Source: Bifidobacterium breve (GTDB taxonomy: Bacteria; Actinomycetota; Actinomycetes; Nanopelagicales; Nanopelagicaceae). Taken from it: a stretch of DNA of 64,000 bases. The notes beneath the pieces are model-generated. The model searched no databases, was not told the origin of the DNA, and saw only the letters and a list, made by a program, of their open reading frames with translations. Within the stretch, counting starts at the first letter, position 1; every line of letters starts with the position of its first letter. Shown piece after piece: positions 37,702 to 48,400 of the stretch. The translations under genes and the position numbers were made by a program. The stretch covers positions 1-64,000 of the forward strand of contig CAMAYZ010000001.1 in assembly GCA_945863115.1 (NCBI GenBank), read 5' to 3'.

Positions 37702-39009
37702 GTGAGCATTCATATCCTCCGTGATATCGGCCTAGTCCTTCTGTTTATTGGAATCGCTGGGCTATTCGTGGCAGCCGAGATTGCTCTGATCTCGCTTCGG
37801 GAATCTCAAATTCGCCAGCTTGAGGGTAAGAGCAGACGGGGCGACCGAGTGGTTGCACTAACCAGAAATCCAAATCGGTTTCTTGCCGCCGCCCAAGTTG
37901 GAATTACATTTTTAGGCTTTCTCTCAGCAGCATTCGGAGCAGAACGTCTGGGCAAATATATTTCGCCAGTCTTTGAAGATTGGGGATTATCAGAAGGCGT
38001 AAGTAAAACTCTGGCACTAATTTCAATCACAATTGTTATTGCTTACATCTCCTTGGTATTTGGCGAGCTGGTTCCAAAACGTTTAGCGCTTTATCGGACC
38101 GAGATTATTGCGCTCGCCGTTGCGCCATCTATTGATTTCACAGCAAAAGTATTTCGACCAGTTATCTGGCTGTTATCGAAGTCAACAGATGCAATCGTAA
38201 AGCTATTCGGCTTGAGCTCTAAAGAGATTAGAAGTGAAATTTCTGAAGCAGAATTAGTTGACTTGGTTTCAGGTCATACCTCACTGAGCGAAGAAGAGCG
38301 CGAAATCGTAGAAGAAGTTTTTGCAGCTGGAGATCTGCAACTTCATGAAATTATGGTTCCAAGAACTGAAGTTGATTTCATGGATGTTGGACTTTCAATA
38401 ACTGATGCAATAACCGTTGCAATTGAACACTCACATTCAAGATATCCGGTAACTCGTGGAAGCACAGATGAAGTTATCGGGTTCCTGCATGTTCGTGATC
38501 TTTTAAATCCAAAGGTGATTTCATCATCCGGTGAAACAATTCTTGAGCTAGTTCGTCCAGTTCTTAATCTGCCTGGAACAAAGGGCGTTCTTCCCGCACT
38601 CGCTGAAATGCGTGCGAAAAGAAGTCATATCGCTGTAGTCCTTGATGAATATGGTGGCACAGATGGCATCGTGACACTTGAAGATTTAGTTGAATGTTTA
38701 ATTGGCGAAATTCATGATGAGTATGACTCAGAAGAAGTCGAAGTGACGCCTCAGGCAAGAACTGGTGAATTTGAAATTGATAGCTTAATTTCACTTGAAG
38801 ATTTATATGATCAAACTGGGATTGTTCTTCCAGAGGGACCATACGAAACTGTCGGTGGCTTAGTAATGGATCACCTGGGAAGAATCCCTGAACCTCATGA
38901 TTCAATCACCGTAAATCAGGTGCGAATCACAGTTTTAACTCTAGAAGGAAAACGGGCAGGTCAATTATTAATCTCAGGCAATGAATGGAAAGATGCACCT
39001 CATGAATAA
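37702..39009 (+). CDS. CNNM/CorC (HlyC) family membrane protein with CBS pair
   Basis: This is a 435-residue membrane protein of the family linked to magnesium or cobalt export. Residues 1-150 form the CNNM/DUF21 domain with three or four membrane segments ([19 protein letters not shown], then [31 protein letters not shown]). A CBS pair spans about 205-335 ([53 protein letters not shown]). The CorC/HlyC C-terminal domain ends the protein. Bacterial CNNM homologues transport Mg2+, so together with the MgtE/Nramp pair near 62-64 kb it may serve magnesium balance. It overlaps trpS by eight bases. Confidence 0.92.
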   Translation: MSIHILRDIGLVLLFIGIAGLFVAAEIALISLRESQIRQLEGKSRRGDRVVALTRNPNRFLAAAQVGITFLGFLSAAFGAERLGKYISPVFEDWGLSEGVSKTLALISITIVIAYISLVFGELVPKRLALYRTEIIALAVAPSIDFTAKVFRPVIWLLSKSTDAIVKLFGLSSKEIRSEISEAELVDLVSGHTSLSEEEREIVEEVFAAGDLQLHEIMVPRTEVDFMDVGLSITDAITVAIEHSHSRYPVTRGSTDEVIGFLHVRDLLNPKVISSSGETILELVRPVLNLPGTKGVLPALAEMRAKRSHIAVVLDEYGGTDGIVTLEDLVECLIGEIHDEYDSEEVEVTPQARTGEFEIDSLISLEDLYDQTGIVLPEGPYETVGGLVMDHLGRIPEPHDSITVNQVRITVLTLEGKRAGQLLISGNEWKDAPHE

Positions 39010-40015
39010 CTCTGTGAGAGAACGTGTGTTATCTGGTATCCAACCAACTCACGAGTCTTTTCACCTGGGGAATTATTTAGGTGCAATCAAACAATGGGTA
39101 GATTTACAGAATACGAACGACGCTTTTTACTGTGTCGTAGATTTACATGCCCTTACTGTTGAAACTAAACCAGAGGATTTCAGAAAGCGCACGCTCGCAT
39201 CAGTCGCACAATTAATCGCACTTGGTCTTGATCCGGAAAAATGCACACTCTTTATTCAATCTCATGTGCCAGCGCACAATCAATTAGCTTGGGTTCTTGA
39301 GTGTTTAACTGGCTTTGGTGAAGCAAGCCGAATGACGCAATTTAAAGATAAGTCGCAGAAGGCCGGATCTGATCGTACGGTAGTTGGCTTATTCACCTAT
39401 CCGATTTTGCAGGCCGCCGACATCTTGCTCTACCAAGCAAATAAAGTTCCGGTTGGTGAAGATCAGAGACAACATATTGAACTTACAAGAGATTTAGGAC
39501 AACGCTTTAACTCAAAATTCGGAGACACCTTCACAATCCCAGAGGGATATATTCTAAAAGCCGGCGCAAAGATAAATGATTTACAAGATCCAACAGCAAA
39601 GATGAGTAAATCTAGCTCTTCAGCTAGTGGAGTAATCGAGCTAATGGATAGTCCAGAAATCAATACTAAGAAAATTAAGAGCGCAGTTACCGACACAGGG
39701 CGAGATGTAATCTTTGATGAGAAGGAAAAGCCTGGAGTTTCTAACTTATTAACTATTTATAGCGCTTTGACCGGCAAGACAATTGTCCAAGCGCAGGATG
39801 ATTTTGCTGGCAAGGGATATGGCGATTTCAAGACCGGCGTCGCCGAAGTCGTTGTTGACTATCTAAACCCAGTTCGCGAGAGAGCTAATGAATTACTTAA
39901 AGATGAGGCACATCTCAAGAAACTCTTAAAGGTTGGTGCTGAAAAAGCTGAAGCAGTGGCTTCTAAAACTCTTAACGATGCTTATGAAGCACTGGGTCTG
40001 ATTTCCCGTGGCTAA
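39002..40015 (+). CDS. trpS: Tryptophan-tRNA ligase
   Basis: TrpRS charges tRNA-Trp. The product of about 337 residues has the class I first motif in [17 protein letters not shown], the DLHALT segment, [20 protein letters not shown] and the second motif KMSKSS. I chose ATG 39002 because it begins the conserved sequence, with GGAAAG upstream. ATG 38981 and 38993 in the same frame would add 3-7 residues. It is coupled to both neighbours by eight-base overlaps. Confidence 0.96.
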   Translation: MNNSVRERVLSGIQPTHESFHLGNYLGAIKQWVDLQNTNDAFYCVVDLHALTVETKPEDFRKRTLASVAQLIALGLDPEKCTLFIQSHVPAHNQLAWVLECLTGFGEASRMTQFKDKSQKAGSDRTVVGLFTYPILQAADILLYQANKVPVGEDQRQHIELTRDLGQRFNSKFGDTFTIPEGYILKAGAKINDLQDPTAKMSKSSSSASGVIELMDSPEINTKKIKSAVTDTGRDVIFDEKEKPGVSNLLTIYSALTGKTIVQAQDDFAGKGYGDFKTGVAEVVVDYLNPVRERANELLKDEAHLKKLLKVGAEKAEAVASKTLNDAYEALGLISRG

Positions 40016-41009
40016 AAAATTATTTTTATTCTTAGCATTGATTGCCTTAATTCCGCTTGCTCCAGTTAGCGCTGAACCGACAAAAGTTAAAATTGGAATT
40101 GTTTACGATGTCGGCGGTCGTGGTGATAAGGCCATAAATGATGCCGCAGCTGCCGGCGTAGATAGTGCCAAAAAGAAATTCAATCTCTCCAATTTTGATG
40201 TCCGAGAGTTAGTAACTACCGGAATCGATTTTGATCGCGAAAATCGGATTGAATTCTTGGTAAAAGCTCAATATGACCTAGTGATTGGTGTTGGGCCTTC
40301 TTTCAATCAGGCAATGATTTATATGTCAGAGAAGTATCCAGAATCCCAATTTGCAGTAATCGCAAGTTCTGGCGTTGAATCCTTGAATGTAAGTTGCATG
40401 GCATTTGATTTAAACCAAGGTTCTTTCTTAGCTGGTGTTTCAGCAGCTTTAAATTCAAAGTCTAAAAAAGTTGGTTACTTGGGCGATCCAGCTAATCCAA
40501 GTAATTCTACAAATCTTGAAAATTTCCGAGCTGGCGTTAAATATGCTGACACCAAAAGCAAGGTCTTCGCAGCCGATGCCACCACATCATCTGAAGCTGA
40601 AATAGCGAAACTATCTGGCCAAGGCGCTGATGTATTTTTCATAAACTGGTCCCGAAACGGCAGCGTGCTAACGGCTGCAACTAAGTTGGCTAAAGCAAAG
40701 AAATCCGTAAAGTTAATCGGTATCAGGCCAGATCAATTTTTTATTGCAAATAAGGATGCCCAAAAATTCTTAATTGGCTATGTAAATCAGAGATTTGATA
40801 AAGCAATTACTGATCTATTCAGTGCAGCGGTTTCTGGAAGATCAATTACCGAAGAGGTTGATGTAGTAAACGGGGTCTTTGGCCGCAACTACACACTTTC
40901 AAGTAGCGGCATAGATTTGATTTCAACTACAGCAAATGCGGCTTCAAAGAGCGCTGTAAGTAGAGCCAAAGCCGCAATCATTGCCAAGAAAATAGTAATT
41001 ATTAAGTAG
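40008..41009 (+). CDS. Secreted BMP/PnrA-family binding protein
   Basis: This is an exported periplasmic-type binding protein of 333 residues. The signal peptide is [22 protein letters not shown]. The domain begins [21 protein letters not shown], close to the BMP/PnrA family that binds nucleosides. [26 protein letters not shown] and [10 protein letters not shown] are family segments. No lipobox cysteine is present, although most Gram-positive BMP proteins are lipoproteins. No permease or ATPase genes adjoin it; it overlaps trpS by eight bases. Two bases separate it from the convergent deoC operon, which suggests nucleoside uptake, but that link is inference. Confidence 0.87.
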   Translation: MAKKLFLFLALIALIPLAPVSAEPTKVKIGIVYDVGGRGDKAINDAAAAGVDSAKKKFNLSNFDVRELVTTGIDFDRENRIEFLVKAQYDLVIGVGPSFNQAMIYMSEKYPESQFAVIASSGVESLNVSCMAFDLNQGSFLAGVSAALNSKSKKVGYLGDPANPSNSTNLENFRAGVKYADTKSKVFAADATTSSEAEIAKLSGQGADVFFINWSRNGSVLTAATKLAKAKKSVKLIGIRPDQFFIANKDAQKFLIGYVNQRFDKAITDLFSAAVSGRSITEEVDVVNGVFGRNYTLSSSGIDLISTTANAASKSAVSRAKAAIIAKKIVIIK

Positions 41010-41011
41010 CT

Positions 41012-41851
41012 TTAAAGCCCTACTGGATGCCAGATAGTTTTAACTTCCATAAAGTTAGTCATCCGCTTTGTTGAAAGTAATTCACTAAATGAATGAATTC
41101 GCTTTAGGTTCTCAGATCCAAGTTCCTTAAGTTCGGTCAAGTCTTTATTGCTTACTCCAGTTGCATCAATCCCATCGATATCCATATGTGAACCAGCCCA
41201 AGTTACGAATTGATCAAATTTCCCGGTAAGAACATTTACTACTCCAGCCGGAACATCGCTAGTTGCTAGGCATTCAGCGAGGGTAATTGAACAAAGCGGA
41301 GACTTTTCATTTGCAATCAATATGGCGGTATTTCCACTAGCAATCACTGGAGCCAAGCCGGCAACTAAATTAAGTAAGGATGGTTTCGCATCGGCAAATA
41401 TTGCAACTACGCCAAGGCTTTCCGGGATTGAAAAGTTGTAGAACGGGCCAGACACTTGATTAGATGAACCAGAGATGGCTTCAATCTTGTCGCACCAACC
41501 GGCATACCAAACCCAAGTATCTATTGCGCTCTGCACCTGAGCTTTAGCGGCAGCAGGAGTTGCACCTTCTTGCGCAATAATCTCTGCAACAAACTGATCT
41601 GCACGTCCCTGCATTATTTCGGCAACTCGGTAAAGGATCTGTCCTCGATTGAATGCAGTTGCACTTGACCAGCCGTGGTGGGCGTTGCGCGCGGCAACAA
41701 CTGATTCACGTAAATCTTTTCGTGATCCTAGGCAAGGATTTGCTAGGAAATTGCCCTTGCTATCTTTAATTTCATAAACCCGGCCAGATTCACTTCGTGG
41801 AAAACTTCCATTAATAAATAATTTATAGGTTTTCATAACATCGATACGCAT
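41012..41851 (-). CDS. Shortened aldehyde dehydrogenase-family protein
   Basis: The 279-residue protein aligns by eye with the first half of aldehyde dehydrogenases: LFINGSFPRSESGRVYEI, NRGQILYRVAEIMQ, the PESLGVVAIF segment and SGNTAILIANEKSPLCSITLAECL. The catalytic domain with the nucleophilic cysteine and the ELGGK motif is missing. It ends in NFMEVKTIWHPVGL, which looks like the family's own C-terminal tail. The frame is intact and starts in TAATG overlap with the full dehydrogenase, so it looks maintained, not decayed. It may be a non-catalytic partner or scaffold for the 480-residue enzyme. Without an alignment I cannot exclude a remnant. Confidence 0.8.
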   Translation of the reverse strand: MRIDVMKTYKLFINGSFPRSESGRVYEIKDSKGNFLANPCLGSRKDLRESVVAARNAHHGWSSATAFNRGQILYRVAEIMQGRADQFVAEIIAQEGATPAAAKAQVQSAIDTWVWYAGWCDKIEAISGSSNQVSGPFYNFSIPESLGVVAIFADAKPSLLNLVAGLAPVIASGNTAILIANEKSPLCSITLAECLATSDVPAGVVNVLTGKFDQFVTWAGSHMDIDGIDATGVSNKDLTELKELGSENLKRIHSFSELLSTKRMTNFMEVKTIWHPVGL

Positions 41852-43293
41852 TATTTTTCACCCTTCAAATATCCACTAAGGCCATGTCGTCCGCCTTCGC
41901 GACCCCAACCAGATTCTTTATATCCACCAAATGGGCTTGCCGGATCAAATTTATTGAAAGTGTTAGACCAGATAACACCGGCACGCAATTGCTTTGCGGC
42001 CCAGAGAATACGTGAACCTTTATCACTCCAGATTCCTGCTGATAAACCGAATGGTGTGTTGTTTGCTTTATCAATCGCTTCTTGCGGTGTGCGGAAAGTT
42101 AAAACAGATAAAACAGGTCCGAATATTTCTTCGCGAGCAATTCGATGTGATTGAGAAACCCCAGTAAAGATAGTTGGGGGATACCAAAAACCAGAGGATG
42201 GAAGTGAACAGTTCGGACTCCAGCGCTGAGAACCTTCAATATCGCCAGCATCAGCAAGTTCTTTAATGCGGGCAAGTTGTTCTGAGCTGTTGATTGCGCC
42301 AAGGTCTGTGTTCTTATCCATTGGATTACCAATACGAATTAAACTCATTCGGTTCTTTAGTTTCTCTAGAACTTCATCTTGAATATTCTCTTGCACTATT
42401 AGCCTTGAACCAGCGCAACATACATGTCCCTGATTAAAGAAAATTCCATTAACAATGCCTTCAACTGCTTCATCTATTGGGGCATCATCAAAAACAATAT
42501 TCGCACCTTTGCCACCAAGTTCAAGAGTTGCGCTCTTCTTGGTTCCGGCAATCGCTTTAGCAATCGCTTTTCCAACGCTTGTTGAACCAGTGAATGCAAC
42601 CTTGTCTACACCAGGATGATTTACTAGGTGAGATCCAGTAGCGCCGTCTCCAGTAATAATGTTTACAACACCTGCAGGCAGGCCTGCTTGCTGACAAACT
42701 TCTGCGAACAAGAGCGCAGTAAGTGGTGTGGTTTCTGCTGGCTTTAGGACTACGGTATTTCCAGTTGCAAGAGCAGGCGCAATCTTCCAGGCCAACATAA
42801 GCATTGGAAAGTTCCAAGGAATTATCTGAGCAGCAACGCCATATGGCTTTGGATTTGAACCAACACCGGCATAAGAAAGTTTGTCGGCCCAACCCGCGTG
42901 ATAAAAGAAATGTGCAGCTGCAAGTGGGATATCGGTATCCCTAGATTCACGTATTGGCTTTCCATTATCTAAAGTCTCAAGCACTGCGAATTCTCTAGAT
43001 CGCTCTTGAAGAATTCTGGCGATTCGGAAAAGATACTTTCCACGTTCGGCCGCTGGCATTTTTGACCAAGTTTTCGTAAAAGCATTGCGGGCTGCAGTAA
43101 CAGCGAGATTTACATCTGCAAGTTCGGCATAGGCAACTTTTGCTAAAACTTCTTCGGTGGCTGGATTAATTGTTGTGAAGGTTTTTCCACCCTTTGGTGC
43201 GACAAATTTTCCATTTATAAATAGCCCATATTGGCTCTTGATATCAACAAGAGCGGCCGATTCTGGCGCTGGTGCGTATTCAAACTTATCCAT
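41851..43293 (-). CDS. Aldehyde dehydrogenase
   Basis: This is a full-length NAD(P)-dependent aldehyde dehydrogenase, 480 residues. It has IIPWNFPMLMLAWKIAPALATGNTVVLKPAE, the LELGGKGANIVFDDA motif with the general base, the catalytic cysteine in FFNQGHVCCAGSR, and EEIFGPVLSV. It lies directly downstream of deoC, whose reaction releases acetaldehyde, so its likely substrate is acetaldehyde, converted to acetate. It overlaps the shortened paralogue by one base. Confidence 0.93.
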   Translation of the reverse strand: MDKFEYAPAPESAALVDIKSQYGLFINGKFVAPKGGKTFTTINPATEEVLAKVAYAELADVNLAVTAARNAFTKTWSKMPAAERGKYLFRIARILQERSREFAVLETLDNGKPIRESRDTDIPLAAAHFFYHAGWADKLSYAGVGSNPKPYGVAAQIIPWNFPMLMLAWKIAPALATGNTVVLKPAETTPLTALLFAEVCQQAGLPAGVVNIITGDGATGSHLVNHPGVDKVAFTGSTSVGKAIAKAIAGTKKSATLELGGKGANIVFDDAPIDEAVEGIVNGIFFNQGHVCCAGSRLIVQENIQDEVLEKLKNRMSLIRIGNPMDKNTDLGAINSSEQLARIKELADAGDIEGSQRWSPNCSLPSSGFWYPPTIFTGVSQSHRIAREEIFGPVLSVLTFRTPQEAIDKANNTPFGLSAGIWSDKGSRILWAAKQLRAGVIWSNTFNKFDPASPFGGYKESGWGREGGRHGLSGYLKGEK

Positions 43294-43309
43294 TACTTAT
43301 TCACTCTCA

Positions 43310-44257
43310 TTAATCCAGCGTCACGTAGTTAGGGCTAGCGTAATACCCATCGCGCATTTTCATGCGTTGCATGAGCAAATCGTTTAGGAGAGCACTTGCT
43401 CCGATGCGAAATAGCGAGGGGTCTAGCCACTCAGGGCCAGCAATTTCATTTACCAAGACCAATTGCTTTATTGCATCTTTAGTATTGCGAATTCCACCTG
43501 CCGGCTTCACGCCAATTCGAGTGCCAGTCATTTTGTAATAATCTCTAACGGCTTCAAGCATCACATAAACCACGGGAGCTGTAGCAGCAGGAGCAACTTT
43601 ACCGGTGCTGGTCTTAATAAAATCTGCACCAGCAAGCATTGCCAAATATGAAGCTTTTCTAACGTTATCCAGAGTAACTAATTCGCCGGTTTCCAAAATA
43701 ACTTTTAGGTGAATATCGCTTCCACATAATTCTTTAATAGTTTTAATCTGATCAAAAACAAATCCTAGTTTTCCGGCTAAGAAAGCGCCGCGATCAATCA
43801 CCATATCGATCTCACTCGCACCATTTGCAATAGCATCTCTTGTATCTTGGATTTTAACTTCCATGCTTGCGCGGCCAGATGGAAATGCAGTTGAAACTGC
43901 TGCTACTGGAATATTTTTGCCACCACCAGCATCAAGTGCCTGGCGAGCAATTTTCACCATGTCGTTGTAAACGCAGATTGCACCAACTGAAGGAACTGTT
44001 AAATCAGTTGGATCTGGATAAACACCTTTTGCGCAGAGCGCTCTTACTTTGCCCGGGGTATCGGCACCTTCGAGGGTTGTTAAATCAACCATTCGGATTG
44101 CTAAATCTATTGCCCAATTCTTACTTGAAGTTTTAATACTTCGGGTAGCTAGCATTTCAACGCGGGCTTTTGCGCCTACTTCATCGACAGCCGAAAGGTT
44201 ATTTAAGAATTTCTTTAAAGAAGCTTCGCTGTTATCTGCCAGTAGCGTTGAATTCAC
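43310..44257 (-). CDS. deoC: Deoxyribose-phosphate aldolase
   Basis: DeoC splits 2-deoxyribose-5-phosphate into glyceraldehyde-3-phosphate and acetaldehyde during deoxynucleoside breakdown. The 315-residue protein has IDMVIDRGAFLAG, VILETGEL, the Schiff-base lysine in DFIKTSTGKVAP, and VKPAGGIRNTKDA. GTG 44257 follows a -10-like hexamer by six bases. It is the first gene of the deoC-aldehyde dehydrogenase operon, and this order fits removal of the acetaldehyde product. Confidence 0.95.
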   Translation of the reverse strand: MNSTLLADNSEASLKKFLNNLSAVDEVGAKARVEMLATRSIKTSSKNWAIDLAIRMVDLTTLEGADTPGKVRALCAKGVYPDPTDLTVPSVGAICVYNDMVKIARQALDAGGGKNIPVAAVSTAFPSGRASMEVKIQDTRDAIANGASEIDMVIDRGAFLAGKLGFVFDQIKTIKELCGSDIHLKVILETGELVTLDNVRKASYLAMLAGADFIKTSTGKVAPAATAPVVYVMLEAVRDYYKMTGTRIGVKPAGGIRNTKDAIKQLVLVNEIAGPEWLDPSLFRIGASALLNDLLMQRMKMRDGYYASPNYVTLD

Positions 44258-44263
44258 GCCACA

Positions 44264-44291
44264 AATCTAGCACTTAGTAATTAATCTTCAA
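44264..44291 (-). promoter_or_regulatory. Putative leaderless deoC promoter
   Basis: On the minus strand TTGAAG (44286-44291) lies 16 bases before TAGATT (44264-44269), which is six bases before GTG 44257. The -35 lies inside the end of accA. Confidence 0.55.
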
Positions 44292-45996
44292 TCAAACAAA
44301 GGGTCGCACCGCTGGCAACTGTCTGGCCAACATTTACTTGCAACTTTGCGATCGTTCCCACCTTATGTGCAATCAGTGGCTGCTCCATCTTCATTGCTTC
44401 TAGGACGACAATCAAATCCCCAACTTCAACGCGGTCGCCATTGGACTTAACAATTTTCACAACAGTCCCTTGCATTGGGCTTTCAAGCGAATCTCCAGCG
44501 AGTGCAGTAATCGCATTGCTCTTTACGCGATGTCGTTTCTGGATTGGCTCAGGAGTATGAAGCAAAACTTCGAATCTATGACCATCTACTTCGGCGATTA
44601 TCTTCTGAGAGGCCGCTTTGGAATCTGCAGTTCCTTGTTTAAATGAGAATGGTGGAATCTCATTTTTAAACTCATTTTCGATGTAACTTGTATAAACCTT
44701 AAAATCTTTATTGAAATTAGGATCATCGATGATTGCACGGTGAAAAGGTAGCGCCGTTGCTAATCCACCAATATCAAATTCACGAAGTGCTCGACGTGCC
44801 CGCTCAATCGCTTCTTCACGAGTTGCCGCGGTAATAATTAACTTTGCTAGAAGCGAATCAAAGTGTGAACCAATTGTGTGGCCATGGTCGAAACCGGCAT
44901 CGATGCGAACACCTGGACCGGATGGAACTTCCCACTTGGTAATTGTTCCGAGTGATGGCAAGAAACCTTTTCCTGGATCTTCGCCATTAATTCTAAATTC
45001 AATACTGTGACCACGGATTATTGGATCTACCGGATTAATACTCTGGCCATCTGCAATTCTAAATTGTTCACGAACTAGATCCAGGCCAGTGACTTCTTCG
45101 CTAACTGGATGCTCTACTTGAAGTCGAGTATTTACTTCGAGGAAAGAAATAGTTCCATCAGAGCCAATTAGGAATTCACAGGTTCCAGCACCGATGTAGC
45201 CAGCTTTTTTCATAATTGCTTTACTTGAAGAATAAAGTTGGTCTATCTGGGCTTGAGTTAAGAATGGCGCTGGGGCTTCTTCAACTAATTTTTGGTGGCG
45301 GCGTTGGAGGGAACAATCGCGGGTGCTTACAACAATTGCATTTCCTTTTGCGTCGATTAAGACCTGGGTTTCAACGTGACGTGGTTTATCTAAGTAGCGT
45401 TCAACGAAACATTCACCGCGACCAAATCCAGTAATGGCTTCACGCACTGCGGATGCAAATAGCTCAGGAATCTCTTCAATAGTGTGAGCAACCTTTAAAC
45501 CGCGGCCACCTCCACCATGTGCCGCTTTAATTGCAACTGGAAGTCCATGTTCTTTAGCGAAAGCAATGATTTCATCAGGGGAATCAACTGGATCAACAGT
45601 TCCAGCAACAAGTGGTGCGCCAACTTCAGCAGCGATTTTTCTCGCCGATACTTTGTCGCCAAGAAGTCGAATTGCATTTGGTGGTGGACCAATCCAAATT
45701 AATCCAGCAGCAATAACTTTATCTGCGAAATCTGCATTCTCGGATAAGAATCCATATCCAGGATGAACAGCATCTGCGCCAGATTTCTTGGCGATCTCAA
45801 TTATCTTTTTCTGGTCTAGATAAGTTTCAGCTGCTGATAAACCATGTAGCGCATAGGCCTCATCAGCTGTTGCAACATGCAATGAAGTTCGATCTTCGTC
45901 AGAGTAAATCGCAATTGATTTGATGCCGTGATCGCGTGCGGCACGTGCAACACGAACTGCGATTTCGCCACGGTTAGCAATCAATACAGCTTTCAT
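44281..45996 (-). CDS. accA: Acyl-CoA carboxylase alpha subunit (biotin carboxylase plus BCCP)
   Basis: The 571-residue protein carboxylates biotin for acetyl-/propionyl-CoA carboxylase. The N-terminal biotin carboxylase has [19 protein letters not shown], the ATP-binding [29 protein letters not shown], and [15 protein letters not shown]. The C-terminal biotin carrier domain has the biotinyl lysine in [14 protein letters not shown] 45996 starts the conserved part and overlaps the maf stop in ATGA. The partner subunits accE and accD lie upstream in the same operon, as in the M. tuberculosis accD5-accE5-maf-accA3 locus. birA, which would biotinylate this protein, is divergent nearby. Confidence 0.95.
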   Translation of the reverse strand: MKAVLIANRGEIAVRVARAARDHGIKSIAIYSDEDRTSLHVATADEAYALHGLSAAETYLDQKKIIEIAKKSGADAVHPGYGFLSENADFADKVIAAGLIWIGPPPNAIRLLGDKVSARKIAAEVGAPLVAGTVDPVDSPDEIIAFAKEHGLPVAIKAAHGGGGRGLKVAHTIEEIPELFASAVREAITGFGRGECFVERYLDKPRHVETQVLIDAKGNAIVVSTRDCSLQRRHQKLVEEAPAPFLTQAQIDQLYSSSKAIMKKAGYIGAGTCEFLIGSDGTISFLEVNTRLQVEHPVSEEVTGLDLVREQFRIADGQSINPVDPIIRGHSIEFRINGEDPGKGFLPSLGTITKWEVPSGPGVRIDAGFDHGHTIGSHFDSLLAKLIITAATREEAIERARRALREFDIGGLATALPFHRAIIDDPNFNKDFKVYTSYIENEFKNEIPPFSFKQGTADSKAASQKIIAEVDGHRFEVLLHTPEPIQKRHRVKSNAITALAGDSLESPMQGTVVKIVKSNGDRVEVGDLIVVLEAMKMEQPLIAHKVGTIAKLQVNVGQTVASGATLCLIED

Positions 45997-46613
45997 GCGT
46001 TGACCGCCGATTTCGCAATCGAATTCCAAGATAAGCCTAAAGAATCAACTGCTCGTCGAAGTAGCGGAAGTGAGAGTCCGATAATTCCGGATGGATCTCC
46101 TTCAATTCTCGAAATAAATGGCGCACTTAAACCATCGAGAGTAAAGCCACCTGCAACATTTAGTGGTTCACCAGATGCGACATATCCAGCAATTTCGGCA
46201 TCCGTCATATCAGCAAAAAATACTTTAGAGGTTGATACATCGCTAATTTCAATTCCTTGCTTAGTATCAATAATGCAATGACCAGTATGCAGAAGTCCAA
46301 AGTTGCCACGCAACTCTTTGCAGCGTGCAATGGCTAACTCCTCAGTAAGTGGCTTACCAAAAGACTTTCCTTGAAATTCAAAGGTGGAATCACAGCCAAT
46401 AATTAAATGCTCGTTACCAACCTGCGACTTAATAGTGTGGGCTTTAAGTATTGCTAAAGCAATAACCATCTCTCGTGGTGCCAGATCAGTAAGTTTTGGA
46501 TCTTCCTCATCGACACCACTGACAATTACTTGCGCCGAAATTCCGCACGAATCTAATAAACGTTTGCGTGATGGTGAGGCTGATGCCAGAACTACGCTTC
46601 TTGAATCTGACAT
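45993..46613 (-). CDS. maf: Maf-family nucleotide pyrophosphatase
   Basis: Maf proteins hydrolyse non-canonical or modified nucleoside triphosphates and are linked to septum control. The protein of about 206 residues has [36 protein letters not shown], and the late [32 protein letters not shown] 46613 overlaps the accE stop in TAATG. In-frame GTG upstream is possible. Location between accE and accA is conserved in actinobacteria. Confidence 0.93.
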   Translation of the reverse strand: MSDSRSVVLASASPSRKRLLDSCGISAQVIVSGVDEEDPKLTDLAPREMVIALAILKAHTIKSQVGNEHLIIGCDSTFEFQGKSFGKPLTEELAIARCKELRGNFGLLHTGHCIIDTKQGIEISDVSTSKVFFADMTDAEIAGYVASGEPLNVAGGFTLDGLSAPFISRIEGDPSGIIGLSLPLLRRAVDSLGLSWNSIAKSAVNA

Positions 46614-46780
46614 TAGAAGCTCTGTCCCCACTTACGTGGCAGTGGTTGGCGAATCTGGGATTTACGCCAGAGGCTCGCACGATTTATCTTCTTTACAACT
46701 GGTGTTGGTAGCGCCTTCTCTAAAGCCGCTAGTTCGTTCTTGGTTGCAGTGCCATTTAAAATCGTAAATTTATTATTCAT
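46613..46780 (-). CDS. accE: Acyl-CoA carboxylase epsilon subunit
   Basis: This is a 55-residue gene between accD and maf, with both ends overlapping its neighbours in TAATG. The product begins [20 protein letters not shown] and ends in LPRKWGQSF. It has the epsilon-subunit layout: a short strand, then N-G-x-x-T-x-x-E-L-A-A-L-x-x-A-L, a basic middle with SLWRKSQIRQP, and a tryptophan-containing tail. AccE bridges or stimulates the AccA-AccD complex in actinobacteria. Its small size means a minimum-length gene caller would miss it. Identification rests on the helix pattern plus exact synteny. Confidence 0.85.
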   Translation of the reverse strand: MNNKFTILNGTATKNELAALEKALPTPVVKKINRASLWRKSQIRQPLPRKWGQSF

Positions 46781-48351
46781 TAGAGCGGAATATTTCCGTG
46801 CTTACGAGGTGGAAGTGCAACGCGCTTGTTGCGAAGTGCGTTTAACGCCTTAACAATCTGATGCCTGGTTTCTTGAGGTTCGATTACCGCATCAATAAAT
46901 CCACGATCAGCAGCGATGTATGGATTTAACAAAGTCTCTTCGTAATCTTCAATTAGCTCTTTGCGCTTCGCATCCGTGTCTTTAGCATCCGCAAGTTCTT
47001 TACGATGAAGAATGTTTACAGCACCTTGTGCGCCCATAACTGCAATCTGCGCAGTTGGCCAAGCCAAGTTCACGTCAGCACCAAGATGCTTGGATCCCAT
47101 AACAATGTAAGCACCGCCATATGCCTTACGTGTAATAACTGTAATTAGCGGAACTGTCGCTTCGCCATAGGCATAAAGTAATTTAGCGCCGCGACGAATG
47201 ATTCCATTCCACTCTTGTTCAGTGCCAGGCAAGAAGCCGGGAACATCGACCAAAGTAATAACTGGAATTCCGAAGGCATCACATGTGCGAACAAAGCGCG
47301 CTGCTTTCTCGCTTGCCGCAATATCTAGCGTTCCAGCAAGTGCTTGTGGTTGGTTTGCAATAACTCCAACTGAATGTCCTTCAACGCGACCAAAGCCAAC
47401 GAGAATATTTGGTGCGTAAAGTGTGTGGACTTCTAAGAAATCTGCTTCATCCAAAATAGCTTCAACTAGAACCTTCATGTCATAAGGCTTATTTGGATTA
47501 TCTGGGATCAATGAATCAAGTGCGCGATCTGAAGGTGAAACGTCATTACTTTCAGTCGCAGCCAATACCGGAGATTCATCCATGTTATTGCTTGGTAAAT
47601 AAGAGAGCAGAGCCTTTACATAATCAATTGCATCATCTTCGCTGTCTGCAAGGTAATGTGAATTTCCAGTCTTAGTGTTATGAGTGCGAGCACCACCAAG
47701 TTCTTCCATGCCAACTTCTTCACCCGTAACAGCTTTAATTACATCTGGACCAGTAATAAACATCTGAGAGGTTTCATTAACCATAATTACAAAGTCGGTT
47801 ATTGCTGGTGAGTAAACCGCACCACCTGCTGTTGGTCCCATGATCAGAGAAATTTGGGGGATAACGCCAGAAGCTCGGACATTTCGCTTAAAGATTTCGC
47901 CATATTGGCTCAGAGATGCCACGCCTTCTTGAATTCGGGCGCCGCCAGAATCGTTGATTCCAACTATTGGAATTCCACTCTTAAGTGCAAACTCCATAAC
48001 TTTTACAATCTTTTCGCCAACTACTTCGCCAAGACTGCCACCAAAGGTTAAGAAATCTTGGGAGTAAATTGCAATTGCACGACCATCAACTGTTGCGTGT
48101 CCGGTTACAACACCATCACCGTAAATTCGATTCTTATCCATGCCAAAATTTGAAGAGCGGTGGCGCGAAAATGCATCCATCTCGACAAAGGAACCTGGAT
48201 CAACAAGGCGGGCAATTCGCTCGCGCGCAGTTAGTTTTCCTTGGGCATGACGCTTCTCAATTGCTTCTGGCGTCCCATTCGTTTCGGCTTGCAAACGACG
48301 TCTGCGAAGATCAGCAATCTTTCCGGCTGTAGTGCGAATATCATCAGTCAC
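46780..48351 (-). CDS. accD: Acyl-CoA carboxylase beta subunit
   Basis: This is a 523-residue carboxyltransferase that moves CO2 from carboxybiotin to acetyl- or propionyl-CoA. It has [34 protein letters not shown] (oxyanion site), the [13 protein letters not shown] segment, [15 protein letters not shown] and [18 protein letters not shown]. It is of the AccD5/PccB type. GTG 48351 follows TAATCT by six bases, suggesting leaderless transcription. It leads the operon accD-accE-maf-accA. Confidence 0.96.
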   Translation of the reverse strand: MTDDIRTTAGKIADLRRRRLQAETNGTPEAIEKRHAQGKLTARERIARLVDPGSFVEMDAFSRHRSSNFGMDKNRIYGDGVVTGHATVDGRAIAIYSQDFLTFGGSLGEVVGEKIVKVMEFALKSGIPIVGINDSGGARIQEGVASLSQYGEIFKRNVRASGVIPQISLIMGPTAGGAVYSPAITDFVIMVNETSQMFITGPDVIKAVTGEEVGMEELGGARTHNTKTGNSHYLADSEDDAIDYVKALLSYLPSNNMDESPVLAATESNDVSPSDRALDSLIPDNPNKPYDMKVLVEAILDEADFLEVHTLYAPNILVGFGRVEGHSVGVIANQPQALAGTLDIAASEKAARFVRTCDAFGIPVITLVDVPGFLPGTEQEWNGIIRRGAKLLYAYGEATVPLITVITRKAYGGAYIVMGSKHLGADVNLAWPTAQIAVMGAQGAVNILHRKELADAKDTDAKRKELIEDYEETLLNPYIAADRGFIDAVIEPQETRHQIVKALNALRNKRVALPPRKHGNIPL

Positions 48352-48357
48352 GGTCGT

Positions 48358-48363
48358 AGATTA
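48358..48363 (-). promoter_or_regulatory. -10 element of a putative leaderless accD promoter
   Basis: On the minus strand TAATCT lies six bases before GTG 48351. It sits in the 49-base gap shared with divergent birA. Confidence 0.55.
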
Positions 48364-48400
48364 CTAGTTCCCAACAGTTATTCCTACAAAGCAATATGAA

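Noticed and set aside
41012-41851. Calling the short aldehyde dehydrogenase a pseudogene
   Set aside because: The frame is intact, the start is coupled to the upstream gene and the tail looks family-specific, so loss of function is not shown.
41954-42332. Antisense reading frames inside the aldehyde dehydrogenase and other genes
   Set aside because: They are shadows of strongly conserved coding sequence, have no start signals, and their products look compositionally random.
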